Shown: piece by piece, positions 26,752 through 35,456 of the stretch
How the letters are laid out: every line of letters starts with the position of its first letter
Numbering within the stretch: position 1 is the first letter of the stretch
DNA from: Microbacteriaceae bacterium
GTDB taxonomy: Bacteria; Actinomycetota; Actinomycetes; Actinomycetales; Microbacteriaceae
Direction of reading: 5' to 3'
Length of the DNA stretch: 35,456 nucleotides
Assembly (NCBI GenBank): GCA_947378555.1
Contig: CANCKM010000001.1
Coordinates: 119,372-154,827, forward strand
The notes under the pieces: model-generated
Told to the model about the DNA's origin: nothing
What the model saw: only the letters and a program-made list of their open reading frames with translations
The model's database searches: none
Program-made: the position numbers and the translations under genes

Positions 26752-28611
26752 TTACTTGACCTTCTTCTCAGCCTTTTTTTCGTCGCCGGTGGAAAGCGCG
26801 GCGATGAATGCCTCTTGTGGCACCTCGACCCGACCGACCATTTTCATGCGCTTTTTACCCTCTTTTTGCTTTTCGAGCAACTTGCGCTTTCGGCTGATGT
26901 CACCACCGTAACATTTCGCCAGAACGTCCTTGCGCATCGCCCTGATTGATTCTCGAGCAATAATACGAGCGCCGATTGCGGCCTGAATTGGAACCTCGAA
27001 CTGCTGCCGAGGAATCAGTTCGCGAAGCTTGCCGGTCATCATGACGCCGTAGGCGTACGCCTTGTCTTTGTGGACGATTGCACTGAAAGCATCGACTTGC
27101 TCGCCCTGAAGCAAGATGTCAACCTTAACCAAATCCCCTTCGGCCAATCCGGTCTCTTCATAATCCAAAGAGCCGTAGCCCTGGGTCTTACTTTTGAGCT
27201 GATCGAAGAAGTCAAAAACGATTTCGGCAAGTGGCAGTGAATACCTCAGTTGCACGCGATCTTCACCAAGATATTGCATGTCAATCATGGTTCCTCTTCG
27301 TCCCTGACAAAGCTCCATGATGACGCCAACGTAATCCTTTGGACTCAAAATTGTGGCTCGAACCATTGGCTCGAGAACCTTCTTGATTTTTCCGGTCGGA
27401 AATTCGCTCGGGTTGGTGACCGTGATTTCTTGCAGCGTGTCGAGCGTGACCTCATAAACCACCGAAGGTGCGGTGGCAATCAGGTCAAGACCAAACTCTC
27501 GTTCGAGCCGTTCTGTGACAATCTCTAGGTGAAGCAACCCAAGAAACCCGCAACGGAAACCAAAACCGAGGGCAACAGAGGTTTCTGGTTCGTAAACCAA
27601 GGCCGCATCGCTTAGCTTGAGTTTGTCTAAAGCCTCGCGCAGCACCGGATAGTCGGATCCGTCAATCGGGTAAATACCCGAGTAAACCATAGGCAGCGGC
27701 TCTTTGTAGCCCTTGAGTGCGACGGTTGCCGGCTTAGCCTGATTGGTTACCGTGTCACCCACCTTTGACTGGCGAACATCTTTAACGCCGGTAATCAGGT
27801 AGCCAACTTCACCGACTCCAAGACCCTTCGTCGGTTCCGGTTCAGGTGATGAAACACCGATTTCGAGAAGTTCGTGCACCGCTCTGGTCGACATCATCTG
27901 AATCTTCTCGCGAGGTGCCAGATGACCGTCAATCATTCTTACGTAGGTGACCACACCACGGTATGAATCGTAAACGGAGTCGAAGATCATGGCGCGGGCC
28001 GGAGCGTTCGGGTCACCGACCGGATGTGGGATGGTTCGAACGATTTTGTCTAGAAGTTCATCGACTCCGATTCCGGTCTTGCCAGAAACTCGTAGGCAGT
28101 CCTCTGGATTGCCACCGATGAGGTTTGCCAACTCCTCTGCGTACTTCTCGGGTTGGGCAGCTGGAAGGTCGATCTTGTTGAGCACCGGAATGATTGTCAG
28201 GTCATTTTCCATCGCCAAATATAGGTTGGCAAGAGTTTGGGCTTCGATTCCCTGAGCGGCGTCAACTAGCAAAACGGCACCCTCGCAGGCAGCTAAAGAT
28301 CTGGAAACCTCGTAGGTAAAGTCGACGTGCCCGGGGGTGTCAATCATGTTCAGGGCATAGGTTTTGCCGTCGAGATCCCAGGGCATGCGAACAGCCTGTG
28401 ACTTGATGGTAATGCCTCGCTCGCGCTCGATGTCCATGCGGTCTAGATACTGCGCGCGCATTGAGCGGTCATCTACGATTCCAGTCAACTGCAGCATGCG
28501 GTCTGCCAGGGTGGACTTGCCGTGGTCGATATGTGCAATGATGCAAAAATTACGCAGCAGGGCCGGATCGGTCTTTGCGGGCTCTAGGCGGCGCATGGAA
28601 CGTGGCGACAA
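26752..28611 (-). CDS. lepA: Elongation factor 4 (LepA)
   Basis: A 619-residue ribosome-binding GTPase acting in translation initiation and elongation quality. G1 is AHIDHGKST (26-34), G3 is DTPGHVDF and G4 is NKID. EF-G-like domains II, III and V follow, and the LepA-specific C-terminal domain ends in a Lys-rich tail. The start is TTG with AGAGG upstream. A Met codon five positions in has no SD. It is the first gene of the lepA-hemW pair, and its promoter should lie in the 182-bp gap upstream. Confidence 0.97.
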   Translation of the reverse strand: MSPRSMRRLEPAKTDPALLRNFCIIAHIDHGKSTLADRMLQLTGIVDDRSMRAQYLDRMDIERERGITIKSQAVRMPWDLDGKTYALNMIDTPGHVDFTYEVSRSLAACEGAVLLVDAAQGIEAQTLANLYLAMENDLTIIPVLNKIDLPAAQPEKYAEELANLIGGNPEDCLRVSGKTGIGVDELLDKIVRTIPHPVGDPNAPARAMIFDSVYDSYRGVVTYVRMIDGHLAPREKIQMMSTRAVHELLEIGVSSPEPEPTKGLGVGEVGYLITGVKDVRQSKVGDTVTNQAKPATVALKGYKEPLPMVYSGIYPIDGSDYPVLREALDKLKLSDAALVYEPETSVALGFGFRCGFLGLLHLEIVTERLEREFGLDLIATAPSVVYEVTLDTLQEITVTNPSEFPTGKIKKVLEPMVRATILSPKDYVGVIMELCQGRRGTMIDMQYLGEDRVQLRYSLPLAEIVFDFFDQLKSKTQGYGSLDYEETGLAEGDLVKVDILLQGEQVDAFSAIVHKDKAYAYGVMMTGKLRELIPRQQFEVPIQAAIGARIIARESIRAMRKDVLAKCYGGDISRKRKLLEKQKEGKKRMKMVGRVEVPQEAFIAALSTGDEKKAEKKVK

Positions 28612-28793
28612 AATCTACCTCTTGGCTGAGTCTATTGAGGCCGAAAGGCCTTGATTGCGATTGCAACGCCTCTATTGTCGCATAATTGCCCGCTCGAGTG
28701 ACTAAAAATGCACTGCTGATGCATTCAGCTCGAGGCAGTTAAAAACACGGCGATTACTAGGATTTAGACCAATCGATTGCCAAACTAGTTCGT
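28612..28793. promoter_or_regulatory. Divergent intergenic region between lepA and the Imm5-like gene
   Basis: A 182-bp region. It holds a GNRA-type hairpin AGGCC-GAAA-GGCCT (28638-28651) and a nested inverted repeat (CTCGAG at 28693-28698 and 28729-28734, with ATGCA/TGCAT at 28708-28712 and 28720-28724 inside). I could not place a convincing -35/-10 pair for either gene. Confidence 0.4.
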
Positions 28794-29330
28794 ATGGCTA
28801 ACTCGACTCGCGACCCGGCTTTGGTCGCGGTTCATCGCGGGGGTCGATTGACCGAATCTGATCACCGCCTGCTAGTCAAGTGGGCGGCGATCTGCGCTCA
28901 ACGAGCGCTGCCCCTTTTCGAAGCGGAAGTGCCGGACGATTCGAGGCCGGCCGAGGCGATAGCGGTGGCTTTGGACTGGTCCAGGGGTGAGGCAACTGTC
29001 GGCCAGGCACGCACCGCCTCGGTTGCAGCTCACGCCGCAGCTAGAGAAACCAATGGAGCCGCGCGTTTTGCTGCCAGAGCATGCGGGCATGCGGTGGCGA
29101 CCGCACACATGGCAGATCACGAGCTGGGCGCCGCCTACTACTCACTCCTAGCACTTCAAGCCAAGGGCCCAAATAGGGTTAGGGCGGAGTTGGACTGGCA
29201 GCTTGAGAATCTACCAAATGCGGTTCACGACCTTGTGCGCTCAGACATGGTTCGTCGCTCGCTCAAGTTTCGCAGGGCCTTCGATCTAGCGAATAGTGAC
29301 ATGGACCCCGAAAACACAGTCAAAAATTAA
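28794..29330 (+). CDS. Imm5-like putative immunity protein
   Basis: A 178-residue soluble, Ala-rich helical protein. The pattern LLVKWAAICAQRALPLFEAE (26-45), then PAEAIAVALDWSRGEATVGQ and ARACGHAVATAHMADHELGA, matches what I know of the Imm5 family of putative immunity proteins in polymorphic toxin systems. No toxin or secretion gene is nearby. It is upstream of rpsT on the same strand but rpsT has its own promoter. The ATG start has no clear SD. The function is inferred from family resemblance only. Confidence 0.72.
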   Translation: MANSTRDPALVAVHRGGRLTESDHRLLVKWAAICAQRALPLFEAEVPDDSRPAEAIAVALDWSRGEATVGQARTASVAAHAAARETNGAARFAARACGHAVATAHMADHELGAAYYSLLALQAKGPNRVRAELDWQLENLPNAVHDLVRSDMVRRSLKFRRAFDLANSDMDPENTVKN

Positions 29331-29352
29331 ATCGCCACGACTTGTGTCATTC

Positions 29353-29382
29353 TTGCCGATAAGACGACTGCGGTGATAGACT
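29353..29382 (+). promoter_or_regulatory. rpsT promoter
   Basis: TTGCCG (29353-29358), an 18-bp spacer, then TAGACT (29377-29382) preceded by TGA, forming an extended -10. Predicted transcription start is near 29389, leaving a 5' leader of about 80 nt before rpsT. It shares TGATAGACTGAA with the tRNA promoter at 269-280. Confidence 0.7.
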
Positions 29383-29433
29383 GAAAAGTCGATAAGGGTG
29401 TTTCTTTGCCCAATCCCTCAGACAATCTTTTTA

Positions 29434-29453
29434 GTTGACCCGCGCGGGTCAAC
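29434..29453 (+). repeat. 20-bp perfect palindrome in the rpsT 5' leader
   Basis: GTTGACCCGC followed by GCGGGTCAAC is a perfect 20-bp inverted repeat. In RNA it can form an eight-pair stem with a GCGC loop, ending six bases before the aggaaag Shine-Dalgarno region of rpsT. It could be a structured leader, for example for S20 feedback, or an operator. Confidence 0.75.
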
Positions 29454-29471
29454 AAACTAGGAAAGCGAAAC

Positions 29472-29732
29472 ATGGCAAACATCAAGTCACAGATCAAGCG
29501 TATCGGCACCAACGCAAAGGCAGCCGAGCGCAACAAGGCGGTCAAGAGCCAGCTCAAGACCGCTATTCGTGCAGCCAGAGAAGCCGCAGTTACCGGCGAC
29601 AAGGAAGCTGCCGCAACCGCTCTTTCATTGGCGAGCAAGAGACTCGACAAGGCAGTTAGCAAGGGTGTCATCCACAAGAACCAGGCAGCTAACCGCAAGT
29701 CTGCCTTGGCAAAAAAGGTAGCAGCTCTCTAA
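29472..29732 (+). CDS. rpsT: 30S ribosomal protein S20
   Basis: An 86-residue, Lys/Arg/Ala-rich three-helix protein that binds 16S rRNA. The N terminus [11 protein letters not shown], followed by [19 protein letters not shown], is typical, as is the C-terminal [17 protein letters not shown]. The length is normal. The SD is aggaaag, several bases before ATG. It has its own promoter upstream and a strong terminator 14 bases downstream. It lies on the strand opposite to both neighbouring runs, as is common for rpsT near holA and lepA in Actinobacteria. Confidence 0.98.
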   Translation: MANIKSQIKRIGTNAKAAERNKAVKSQLKTAIRAAREAAVTGDKEAAATALSLASKRLDKAVSKGVIHKNQAANRKSALAKKVAAL

Positions 29733-29746
29733 ATCCAGATTTCCTA

Positions 29747-29776
29747 AGAAACCCGACACCACGGTGTCGGGTTTCT
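29747..29776. terminator. Strong bidirectional terminator after rpsT
   Basis: agaaacccgacacc and ggtgtcgggtttct form a perfect 14-bp inverted repeat around a two-base centre, with T-rich sequence after it on the plus strand. It ends rpsT and could also serve the convergent MFS gene. Confidence 0.92.
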
Positions 29777-29823
29777 TTGTTTAACAAGATTTTTATGACC
29801 AACGAAACAATTGGCCGCTGTCT

Positions 29824-31014
29824 CTAGCCGGCAGGGATTGACTTTGGTCGACCCGCAATAAGCACTGAGACTGCCTGAACGATGGTCAGGCAGAGCAGCA
29901 TGAGAATACCTGCCGACCAACTGCCGGTGAGGTCGCTAAGAAACCCGACCAAAAAGGTGCCAATTGCAGCTAACAGGTATCCGTACCCCTGAGCTGTAGA
30001 GGACAGCACCGTGGTTTGGGATTGAGTGCTCGCCCTTGTGGAGATCAAGCTCAGCGAAAGCGGAAAGGTTGCGGCCTGACCCAACCCTAGAAGCACGCAG
30101 GCCGGGATTATGAACTGTGAGCCAGCTAGCAGAAAGGCGAAACCAGTGGCAGTCACCAAACTTATGCCCAAGCCGATTGGTCCAAGGTTCTTGATCTTCG
30201 AGTAAAACCCCGACATCAAGAGCCCGGTAGGCACACCAACGAAGGTTGCCAGACCCAAAAGCGCACCAGCTTCGGAGGCGCTACTGCCGTCTCGAATCAG
30301 GATTGATGGCAGCCAATTCAGGACTGCATAAAAACCGAGTGACTGAATTCCAAAGAAAATCACGATGGACCAGGTAATTGGCGATCTGGTAACCGCCTTG
30401 GCTTCTGCCTTCAACTCGGAGCGGTCGAGCTTGGGCTCAGCTATGCCACTCGAGGAAACTCTAAGCTGGGTGAACCATAAAACTACGGCCAAGATACCGG
30501 GAATCGTCCATATCGCTAGCGCGCCAACCCAACCACCGAGCGCCAGCGAACTTGGAACCGCAATCGAAGCAGCAAAACTGGCTGAAAGCGCAAGAACGGT
30601 AGTGTAGCCCCCGGTGAGGATGGCAACCCGTTTGGGGTGATCGACCCGCACAATCGTTGGCAGCAGAACGTTAGCCACGGCTATTGCTAATCCGGCTGCA
30701 AGTGTCCCAATAAGCAGCGAGGCGAACCCGCCGAACACCCTTAAACCCATTGAAAGCGTCAAGATGATGAGCATCAAAAACATGCTTAGCCGAAGCCCGA
30801 AGCGCTTCACCAACCACACGCTGGCAAAGGCTCCAATACCAAAACACAAAACCGGAGCCGCGCTTAATAGACCAAGCTCAAGTGTTGAAAGGTTCAAACT
30901 GCTCTTCAACTCTGGCAATAAAGGACCAATGACAGCAACCGGAGGTCGAAGAACTAGAGAGATGGCAAATAGCGAGGCAAGACCAAGCGCTAAAGCTAAC
31001 TTACGGCTTTTCAT
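29824..31014 (-). CDS. MFS transporter, CynX/NimT-like
   Basis: A 396-residue polytopic protein with about 12 hydrophobic segments in two halves separated by a charged loop (about 195-213). The start of TM1 with LRPPVAVIGPLLPEL (22-36), the GLLSAAPVLCFGIGAFAS segment and the second-half LLGLATFVGVPTGLL are typical of the CynX/NimT branch, which includes cyanate and 2-nitroimidazole transporters. The substrate here is unknown. ATG at 31014 overlaps the holA stop as ATGA, so it is probably the last gene of the comEA-comEC-holA run. Confidence 0.87.
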   Translation of the reverse strand: MKSRKLALALGLASLFAISLVLRPPVAVIGPLLPELKSSLNLSTLELGLLSAAPVLCFGIGAFASVWLVKRFGLRLSMFLMLIILTLSMGLRVFGGFASLLIGTLAAGLAIAVANVLLPTIVRVDHPKRVAILTGGYTTVLALSASFAASIAVPSSLALGGWVGALAIWTIPGILAVVLWFTQLRVSSSGIAEPKLDRSELKAEAKAVTRSPITWSIVIFFGIQSLGFYAVLNWLPSILIRDGSSASEAGALLGLATFVGVPTGLLMSGFYSKIKNLGPIGLGISLVTATGFAFLLAGSQFIIPACVLLGLGQAATFPLSLSLISTRASTQSQTTVLSSTAQGYGYLLAAIGTFLVGFLSDLTGSWSAGILMLLCLTIVQAVSVLIAGRPKSIPAG

Positions 31015-31994
31015 TTAATAACGCCTTTATTCGCAATGCTGAGAATGAGTCGTTCGAGAGCGTAGACGGGGTCACGTTCCGCACCCTTTATTGCTGCATC
31101 AGTGCTGGCCATCTGCAGGATGATGTTGGCCAACCCCGGTTCTGTCCAACTTTGCAAGTCTCGCCGAACCTTATCTAGCAACCAAGGAGCCATACCCAAC
31201 TGCACGGCGGTGGCCGACCGGTTCGAGCTTAACTTGGCGAGTTGGCGAATCTTCATGGCAAACGCGATCAGCATTGGAACCGGATCCGCTCCGGTAGCCA
31301 AGGCGTGCCTCATCAGAGCGAGCGACTCCCCCGATTTACCTGCCAACGCCGCATCAATTACTTTGAACGCATTGGTTTCTACTCGCCCGCCGTAATAGCG
31401 CTCGACAGTTTGTTCGTCAATGGTTTCGGCGCTGTCGGTTAGCAGTTGGGAACAGGCGGCGGCAAGCTCACCTAAATCATCGGTAAAAGCCTCGAGGATT
31501 GCTCGCTGAGCGCCTACCGTAATCTTGCGGTTTGCCTGTCGGAATTCGGATTGCACAAACTCGTTGCGGTCGGCGTCTTTGGTAATTGCCAGGCAGGCTA
31601 TTTCTGAAACATCGGCTGAGTTTCTTAGGGCGTCAAGTAGCTTTTTTCCTCTTACCGAGGACGAGTTGTGACGAAAAATGACTGTCGTATCCTCGGTCGG
31701 CCGGTTGAGGTAATCGAGCCCATCGATTATGAAGTCATCGGTGCAACGCTCGAAGCCTCGGGCAATAATTAATCTTGGTTCCGCAAAAAGCGAAGGGCTC
31801 GAAAGATTTAATAATTGCCCAGCCGCGTAGTCAGAGGCATCCAGCTCATGAATCTCGAGGTTTGCATCGCTCAGCCGAAGCTGTTCACGAATAGAGCGAA
31901 TAACCCGACTTGCCAGATACTCCTCTTGGCCAGCGATCAACATCAGCGGAGTCGGCGAAGCCATCCTCCAGTTAACCAGCTTCGCCTTACTCAC
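31011..31994 (-). CDS. holA: DNA polymerase III subunit delta
   Basis: A 327-residue clamp-loader subunit that opens the sliding clamp. The AAA+-like fold lacks a Walker A, as usual for delta. The N terminus has LMLIAGQEEYLASRVIRSIR (17-36), and LFAEPRLIIARGFE (69-82) is also typical. The C-terminal collar domain starts near 210. The start is GTG at 31994; ATG at 31964 is possible but would remove the NW segment seen in relatives. It lies nine bases after comEC, the usual actinobacterial order. Confidence 0.93.
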   Translation of the reverse strand: MSKAKLVNWRMASPTPLMLIAGQEEYLASRVIRSIREQLRLSDANLEIHELDASDYAAGQLLNLSSPSLFAEPRLIIARGFERCTDDFIIDGLDYLNRPTEDTTVIFRHNSSSVRGKKLLDALRNSADVSEIACLAITKDADRNEFVQSEFRQANRKITVGAQRAILEAFTDDLGELAAACSQLLTDSAETIDEQTVERYYGGRVETNAFKVIDAALAGKSGESLALMRHALATGADPVPMLIAFAMKIRQLAKLSSNRSATAVQLGMAPWLLDKVRRDLQSWTEPGLANIILQMASTDAAIKGAERDPVYALERLILSIANKGVIK

Positions 31995-32003
31995 CCTTCT
32001 AGC

Positions 32004-34334
32004 CTAACCACCGCCACTGACCGAGACGGCAAGCTGCCCCCTTTTTTCCCCCTTCGAAACGGCGATCGCTCCAAGTTGGTCGGTTCTAAGGATTTTTGAT
32101 CCAATATCGTCGAGCAAATCTAGGGTTCGCTTAGTCGGGTGCCCATAACTGTTGTTTGCCCCAACCGAAACCAGAGCGATGCTCGGGTTCAACGATTCAT
32201 ATAGTTCGGGAAGCATGTCAGCCGAACCGTGATGCGCAACCTTCAGAACCACGGGTAAGTCGGGTATTAACTGACCTGACCAGAGTTGCCACTCTTCGGT
32301 CAACCGAAGTTGACCCTTTTCGCCAAGGTCGGCGAGCAGAATGAGATTGAAATCCTCTGTTGTGACGAGCATTGTGACCGAACCGTCATTGGAATCCTCA
32401 GCCTCTGGTGCCGCATGATGTGGCGATAAAATCAGCCAGTTGGCGGCACCAATCTGGCCACGCATACCGGTTTCTGCCTTTTCAATTTTTGGGCAGACTT
32501 TCTCTAGTTCACGCATGGTTATTTCAGCGCCCGGGCGATCATCCCGAAAGGGCGTAATCATCGCCCTGACCACGCTTCTGCCGCTCAGGGCCCCCGAAAG
32601 ACCGCCGACATGATCCATGTCGTAGTGGGTTAGAACCAGTAGATCGATTCGGCTCACCCCAAGCCGGTTGAGGCATGACTCGATCTTGCGCGGTTCGCGC
32701 CCGACATCAATCACCGCGACTAATCCGGAAGAACGAAAGACGAGACCATCACCTTGACCCACATCGCAATTTACAATCTGCCAATCAGCGGAAGGCCAAC
32801 CTGAGTATTTGATGGCGGCGGAGCTTGCCGAGCCTACCCCAACGGAAATGAGCAGCAGACTGAACGCGGCCCCGGCTGCACGAAAGACCGGGGTCCTCGC
32901 CCTTAGCATGAGAAAAACCGAGAGCGCCATGAAAACCGCAACCAGCGTTCCAAGCGAACCTGCAGGCCACGGCAAGTTAACCAGTGGCAGCGTGCTGAAG
33001 AAATTCGAAACCAAAACGATCCACTGGGTTCCAAGCGAGGCCAGCCAGACGAGTGCAGCGCTCAACCAGGGGGCAACCCCAAACACCAGACAGGCAAGAA
33101 TACAAAGTACTGTGACGGGGGCAACCACCGCCTCCGCGGCAAGATTCGCTAGAACCGAGTAGGTTGAGAAGCCAGCTTGCAGTTGCAGAAGGATTGGGAA
33201 GCAAACCAACTGGGCCGAAGCGCTGACCGCTAGGGATAGTGCGAGCCAGTTTGGAAGTCGGCGTTGAAACACCTTGGCCATCGCCGGAGCAAGTATTAGC
33301 AGACCCGCCGTCGCCGCAACTGATAGGGCAAAACCGTATTGCACTGAGAGCGTGGGGTTGGCAATCAGGAGCCCAGACACCGACAGTGCAAGAGCAGAGA
33401 TTGGGCTCACACCTCGCCCAAGGGTCATTGCTAAGAGCACGACTAACGCCATTACCCCGGCACGTAAAACGCTTGGCTGCTGACCCACCAACAGGATGTA
33501 GGAGCAAAGGGCGATCGTTGCAAGTAAAAATCTCGGCCACCGTTTGATTCCTAACAGCATGGTCGAATAGAAAACTCCGCCCAAAACTATTGCGCAGTTA
33601 GCGCCTGACACTGCCGTGAGGTGTGTAAGCGATAGCGACTTCATCTGGTCGGCAGTCTTCTGGCTCAACCTCGAATCGTCGCCGATACCCAAACCAAGCA
33701 CCAGTGCAACCGCGTCGGCGCTGACACCAGAAACTCTGCTGGCAAACTGTTTTTTGAAACCGTCAAAAACATAGATGGACTGGTTTTGCCGTATTACCTT
33801 TACCGACCCTGATTCGATTCGCGCTCGGAAGAGCCCCTCCGAAGCACTTCGCGGCGGCTTGAACGCCAGTTTGGCGGCTGCCACCAATCCAGGTTTGAGC
33901 GAATCGTTCAGGTCAAAAGTTAGGGTTCCGCAACCCTTACCGGGTTTGGCAGTTTCACCGACACCCCATTCCAGAATGCAAACGTGAGCGGTCTGACTCG
34001 GTGGCCCAGCGAACTTACTTTGGCTAGCTTTCAAGAGATCTTGAACTTCAAACTTCGCATCTAAAACTTTGTATTCCATGGCAATCTTGGTGGCGATCTG
34101 GCCGCTCAACTGAATTGAACTAAAACTCAAAAGCACCGCGACTGCGCCAATGGCAGAAAGCAATGGAGCCGTGACCGCTCGCCTTTTTCTGAGATGCTGA
34201 ATGGCAACCATAATCAAGATCAAAAGTGTCGACGCTGCAAAACCGGTAATCACCGCGCTTGAGCGACCGACTGAAGAGTAAACGCACGTGGCAGCGGTGA
34301 GCCAGCAAATTAAAGCAACCCAAACCAACTTCAC
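32004..34334 (-). CDS. comEC: ComEC/Rec2-family competence channel
   Basis: A 776-residue membrane protein forming the inner-membrane DNA uptake channel. An N-terminal OB-like DUF4131 region is followed by the polytopic competence domain (about 190-500; LSLTHLTAVSGANCAIV). A C-terminal metallo-beta-lactamase domain has VNCDVGQGDGLVF, THYDMDHVGG (569-578) and VAHHGSADM. The metal motif is intact, so nuclease activity is possible. The GTG start overlaps the comEA stop as GTGA. Together with comEA it suggests an ability to take up DNA; no pilus genes are in the window. Confidence 0.95.
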   Translation of the reverse strand: MKLVWVALICWLTAATCVYSSVGRSSAVITGFAASTLLILIMVAIQHLRKRRAVTAPLLSAIGAVAVLLSFSSIQLSGQIATKIAMEYKVLDAKFEVQDLLKASQSKFAGPPSQTAHVCILEWGVGETAKPGKGCGTLTFDLNDSLKPGLVAAAKLAFKPPRSASEGLFRARIESGSVKVIRQNQSIYVFDGFKKQFASRVSGVSADAVALVLGLGIGDDSRLSQKTADQMKSLSLTHLTAVSGANCAIVLGGVFYSTMLLGIKRWPRFLLATIALCSYILLVGQQPSVLRAGVMALVVLLAMTLGRGVSPISALALSVSGLLIANPTLSVQYGFALSVAATAGLLILAPAMAKVFQRRLPNWLALSLAVSASAQLVCFPILLQLQAGFSTYSVLANLAAEAVVAPVTVLCILACLVFGVAPWLSAALVWLASLGTQWIVLVSNFFSTLPLVNLPWPAGSLGTLVAVFMALSVFLMLRARTPVFRAAGAAFSLLLISVGVGSASSAAIKYSGWPSADWQIVNCDVGQGDGLVFRSSGLVAVIDVGREPRKIESCLNRLGVSRIDLLVLTHYDMDHVGGLSGALSGRSVVRAMITPFRDDRPGAEITMRELEKVCPKIEKAETGMRGQIGAANWLILSPHHAAPEAEDSNDGSVTMLVTTEDFNLILLADLGEKGQLRLTEEWQLWSGQLIPDLPVVLKVAHHGSADMLPELYESLNPSIALVSVGANNSYGHPTKRTLDLLDDIGSKILRTDQLGAIAVSKGEKRGQLAVSVSGGG

Positions 34335-34975
34335 AGCGTGATTAGATCCTTCAGCCCTCGAAACAGTTTGTCACCGATTCCTGAGACTTTAAGAAGATCC
34401 TCTTTGGTCTTGAACCCACCATTGGCTAACCGCCAATCAACCATCCTGCCTGCAAGGGTTGGGCCAACCCCGGGTAGCGATTCAAGAGCCGTCTGGTCGG
34501 CACGATTCAGGTTCACTAACTTTGAGCCCGACCCAACCTGCGACCCTAAACCTGAAATCGCCGCGGTGGAATCTTGACGTGAGGCTCCACCGAGCACAAT
34601 TATTTGCTCCCCATCGCTGAGGATTCGAGCCAGATTTATGCTTCCTTGGTCGGCCTTGGCGCTAAATCCTCCGGCAGCGATAACAGCGTCATAAACCCTT
34701 GCCCCTGACCTTAGGACGTATAGCCCGGGCTGTTTTATCGCTCCGACTATGTGGATGTAAAGCTTGGGAAGTTGTGACCGATTTCCTGCGCTCTTGTTCG
34801 AGTTGGCAGCGACCACGGTTTTAGAGGAAGCCGGCCCCGTTGTGTTTAGCCCCAGAACCACCAGTGCAACGAACACCAAAGCACCCAGAATCAGCCTGCG
34901 CTTATTTTGCTGGAATTTTGGACTTTCTAGGAACCGCTTGACTGAAGTTCGAAGGATCTCACCGAGCGTGGTCAT
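34331..34975 (-). CDS. comEA: ComEA-family DNA-binding competence protein
   Basis: A 214-residue membrane-anchored DNA receptor. One transmembrane helix (about 28-47) is followed by a linker, then an SLBB domain (about 71-129; LYIHIVGAIKQPGLYVLRSG), then paired helix-hairpin-helix motifs (about 152-214; LNRADQTALESLPGVGPTLA and LLKVSGIGDKLF). The layout is the Gram-positive form. It precedes comEC with a four-base overlap. Confidence 0.94.
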   Translation of the reverse strand: MTTLGEILRTSVKRFLESPKFQQNKRRLILGALVFVALVVLGLNTTGPASSKTVVAANSNKSAGNRSQLPKLYIHIVGAIKQPGLYVLRSGARVYDAVIAAGGFSAKADQGSINLARILSDGEQIIVLGGASRQDSTAAISGLGSQVGSGSKLVNLNRADQTALESLPGVGPTLAGRMVDWRLANGGFKTKEDLLKVSGIGDKLFRGLKDLITL

Positions 34976-35039
34976 CTAACCAAGATAGAACTCAGCTAAG
35001 CCCGCACCGCCTTCGATTGGCACTCAGGTGGATAACCCC

Positions 35040-35456
35040 CTACTTGGTGGCTATGTTCACCAACTTTGGCTCGCGCACGATTACAGCGGCTATCTCCTTG
35101 CCAGCAATGGCTCGGCTCACAACTTCAGACCCGAGAGCAAGAGCACGAAGTGCGTCAGCTGTAATGTCGATTGCAACCTCGAACTTGTCTCGAAGCTTGC
35201 CATCAACCTGCACAACTGCAATGACGGATTTTTCAATTAGGAGCGCTAGATCGGGTTGAGCAAAAAGCGCCAGGGCTACTCCTGGCTCATGGCCAAGCTT
35301 CGCCCACATGTCCTCGGCGGTGTACGGAGCAAAGAGGCTTAGCGCTTTAGCTATTTCCTCAGCGCCTTCGCGCACAGCCGGATCGGCGGAACCGACCCCG
35401 GAGTCGATTGCCTTGCGAAGCACATTGACGAGTTCCATTACCTTGGCAACCGCAAC
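35040..35456 (-). CDS. leuS: Leucyl-tRNA synthetase, C-terminal part (cut by window end)
   Basis: The last 138 codons of a minus-strand gene whose frame stays open to the window end. The residues ([38 protein letters not shown], then [14 protein letters not shown]) match the anticodon-binding and C-terminal domains of bacterial LeuRS. It charges tRNA-Leu. leuS directly upstream of comEA is the usual actinobacterial order. An internal ATG at 35438 is not the start. Confidence 0.93.
   Translation of the reverse strand, partial: VAVAKVMELVNVLRKAIDSGVGSADPAVREGAEEIAKALSLFAPYTAEDMWAKLGHEPGVALALFAQPDLALLIEKSVIAVVQVDGKLRDKFEVAIDITADALRALALGSEVVSRAIAGKEIAAVIVREPKLVNIATK

Noticed and set aside
32977-33540. 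187-codon open frame antisense-frame to comEC
   Set aside because: It lies wholly inside comEC on the same strand in another frame, has no family pattern, and comEC is intact.
35028-35035. DnaA-box-like sequence (TTATCCAC on the minus strand)
   Set aside because: A single near match in the short gap between leuS and comEA, with no cluster of boxes, no AT-rich region and no dnaA or dnaN nearby.

Overview
The window looks like a chromosomal segment of a small-genome actinobacterium, most likely in Microbacteriaceae (for example the freshwater Rhodoluna/Aquiluna group). That placement is inferred from gene order (glyS-dusB-dgt-dnaG; hrcA-dnaJ-rsmE-HIT-phoH-ybeY-CBS-era; comEA-comEC-holA), moderate base composition, very tight gene packing, many GTG and TTG starts, and protein sequence character. 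No search was run. No plasmid, phage, IS element or CRISPR array is visible.

Layout. Positions 1-134 hold no recognisable gene. A CAT-anticodon tRNA with its terminator follows (135-258). At 366-2271 an XRE-cupin regulator is divergent from a thioredoxin-reductase-like flavoprotein that carries an extra two-helix membrane tail. A GT4 glycosyltransferase with a helical tail and a DMT-type permease follow on the minus strand, then def (peptide deformylase) on the plus strand. From 5426 to about 15206 everything is on the minus strand. In transcription order this is glyS, dusB, dgt, dnaG, a 2-hydroxyacid dehydrogenase, tRNA-Asn, a sensor kinase, a response regulator, azlC and azlD. uppS and recO sit between glyS and leuA. 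leuA has its own leader region, with a 13-codon Leu-rich leader peptide and a strong hairpin.

From 28611 down to 18700 runs a long housekeeping series: lepA, hemW, then a CIRCE-controlled set hrcA-dnaJ-rsmE-HIT-phoH-ybeY-CBS protein-era with overlapping or abutting genes. This joins heat-shock regulation to ribosome assembly and maturation genes. On the plus strand, an Imm5-like immunity protein (28794) and rpsT (29472) form a small island, ended by a strong terminator. The last part is a minus-strand run: end of leuS, comEA, comEC, holA and a CynX-like MFS transporter.

The most unusual content is a two-component pair overlapping azlCD. The kinase has Thr where the phospho-accepting His should be, and the receiver lacks the acidic pair and the conserved Lys. 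Also notable are the flavoprotein/membrane-hairpin fusion, the apparently leaderless Leu-rich leader peptide before leuA, a CIRCE element that forces a later TTG start for hrcA, and a 20-bp perfect palindrome in the rpsT 5' leader.
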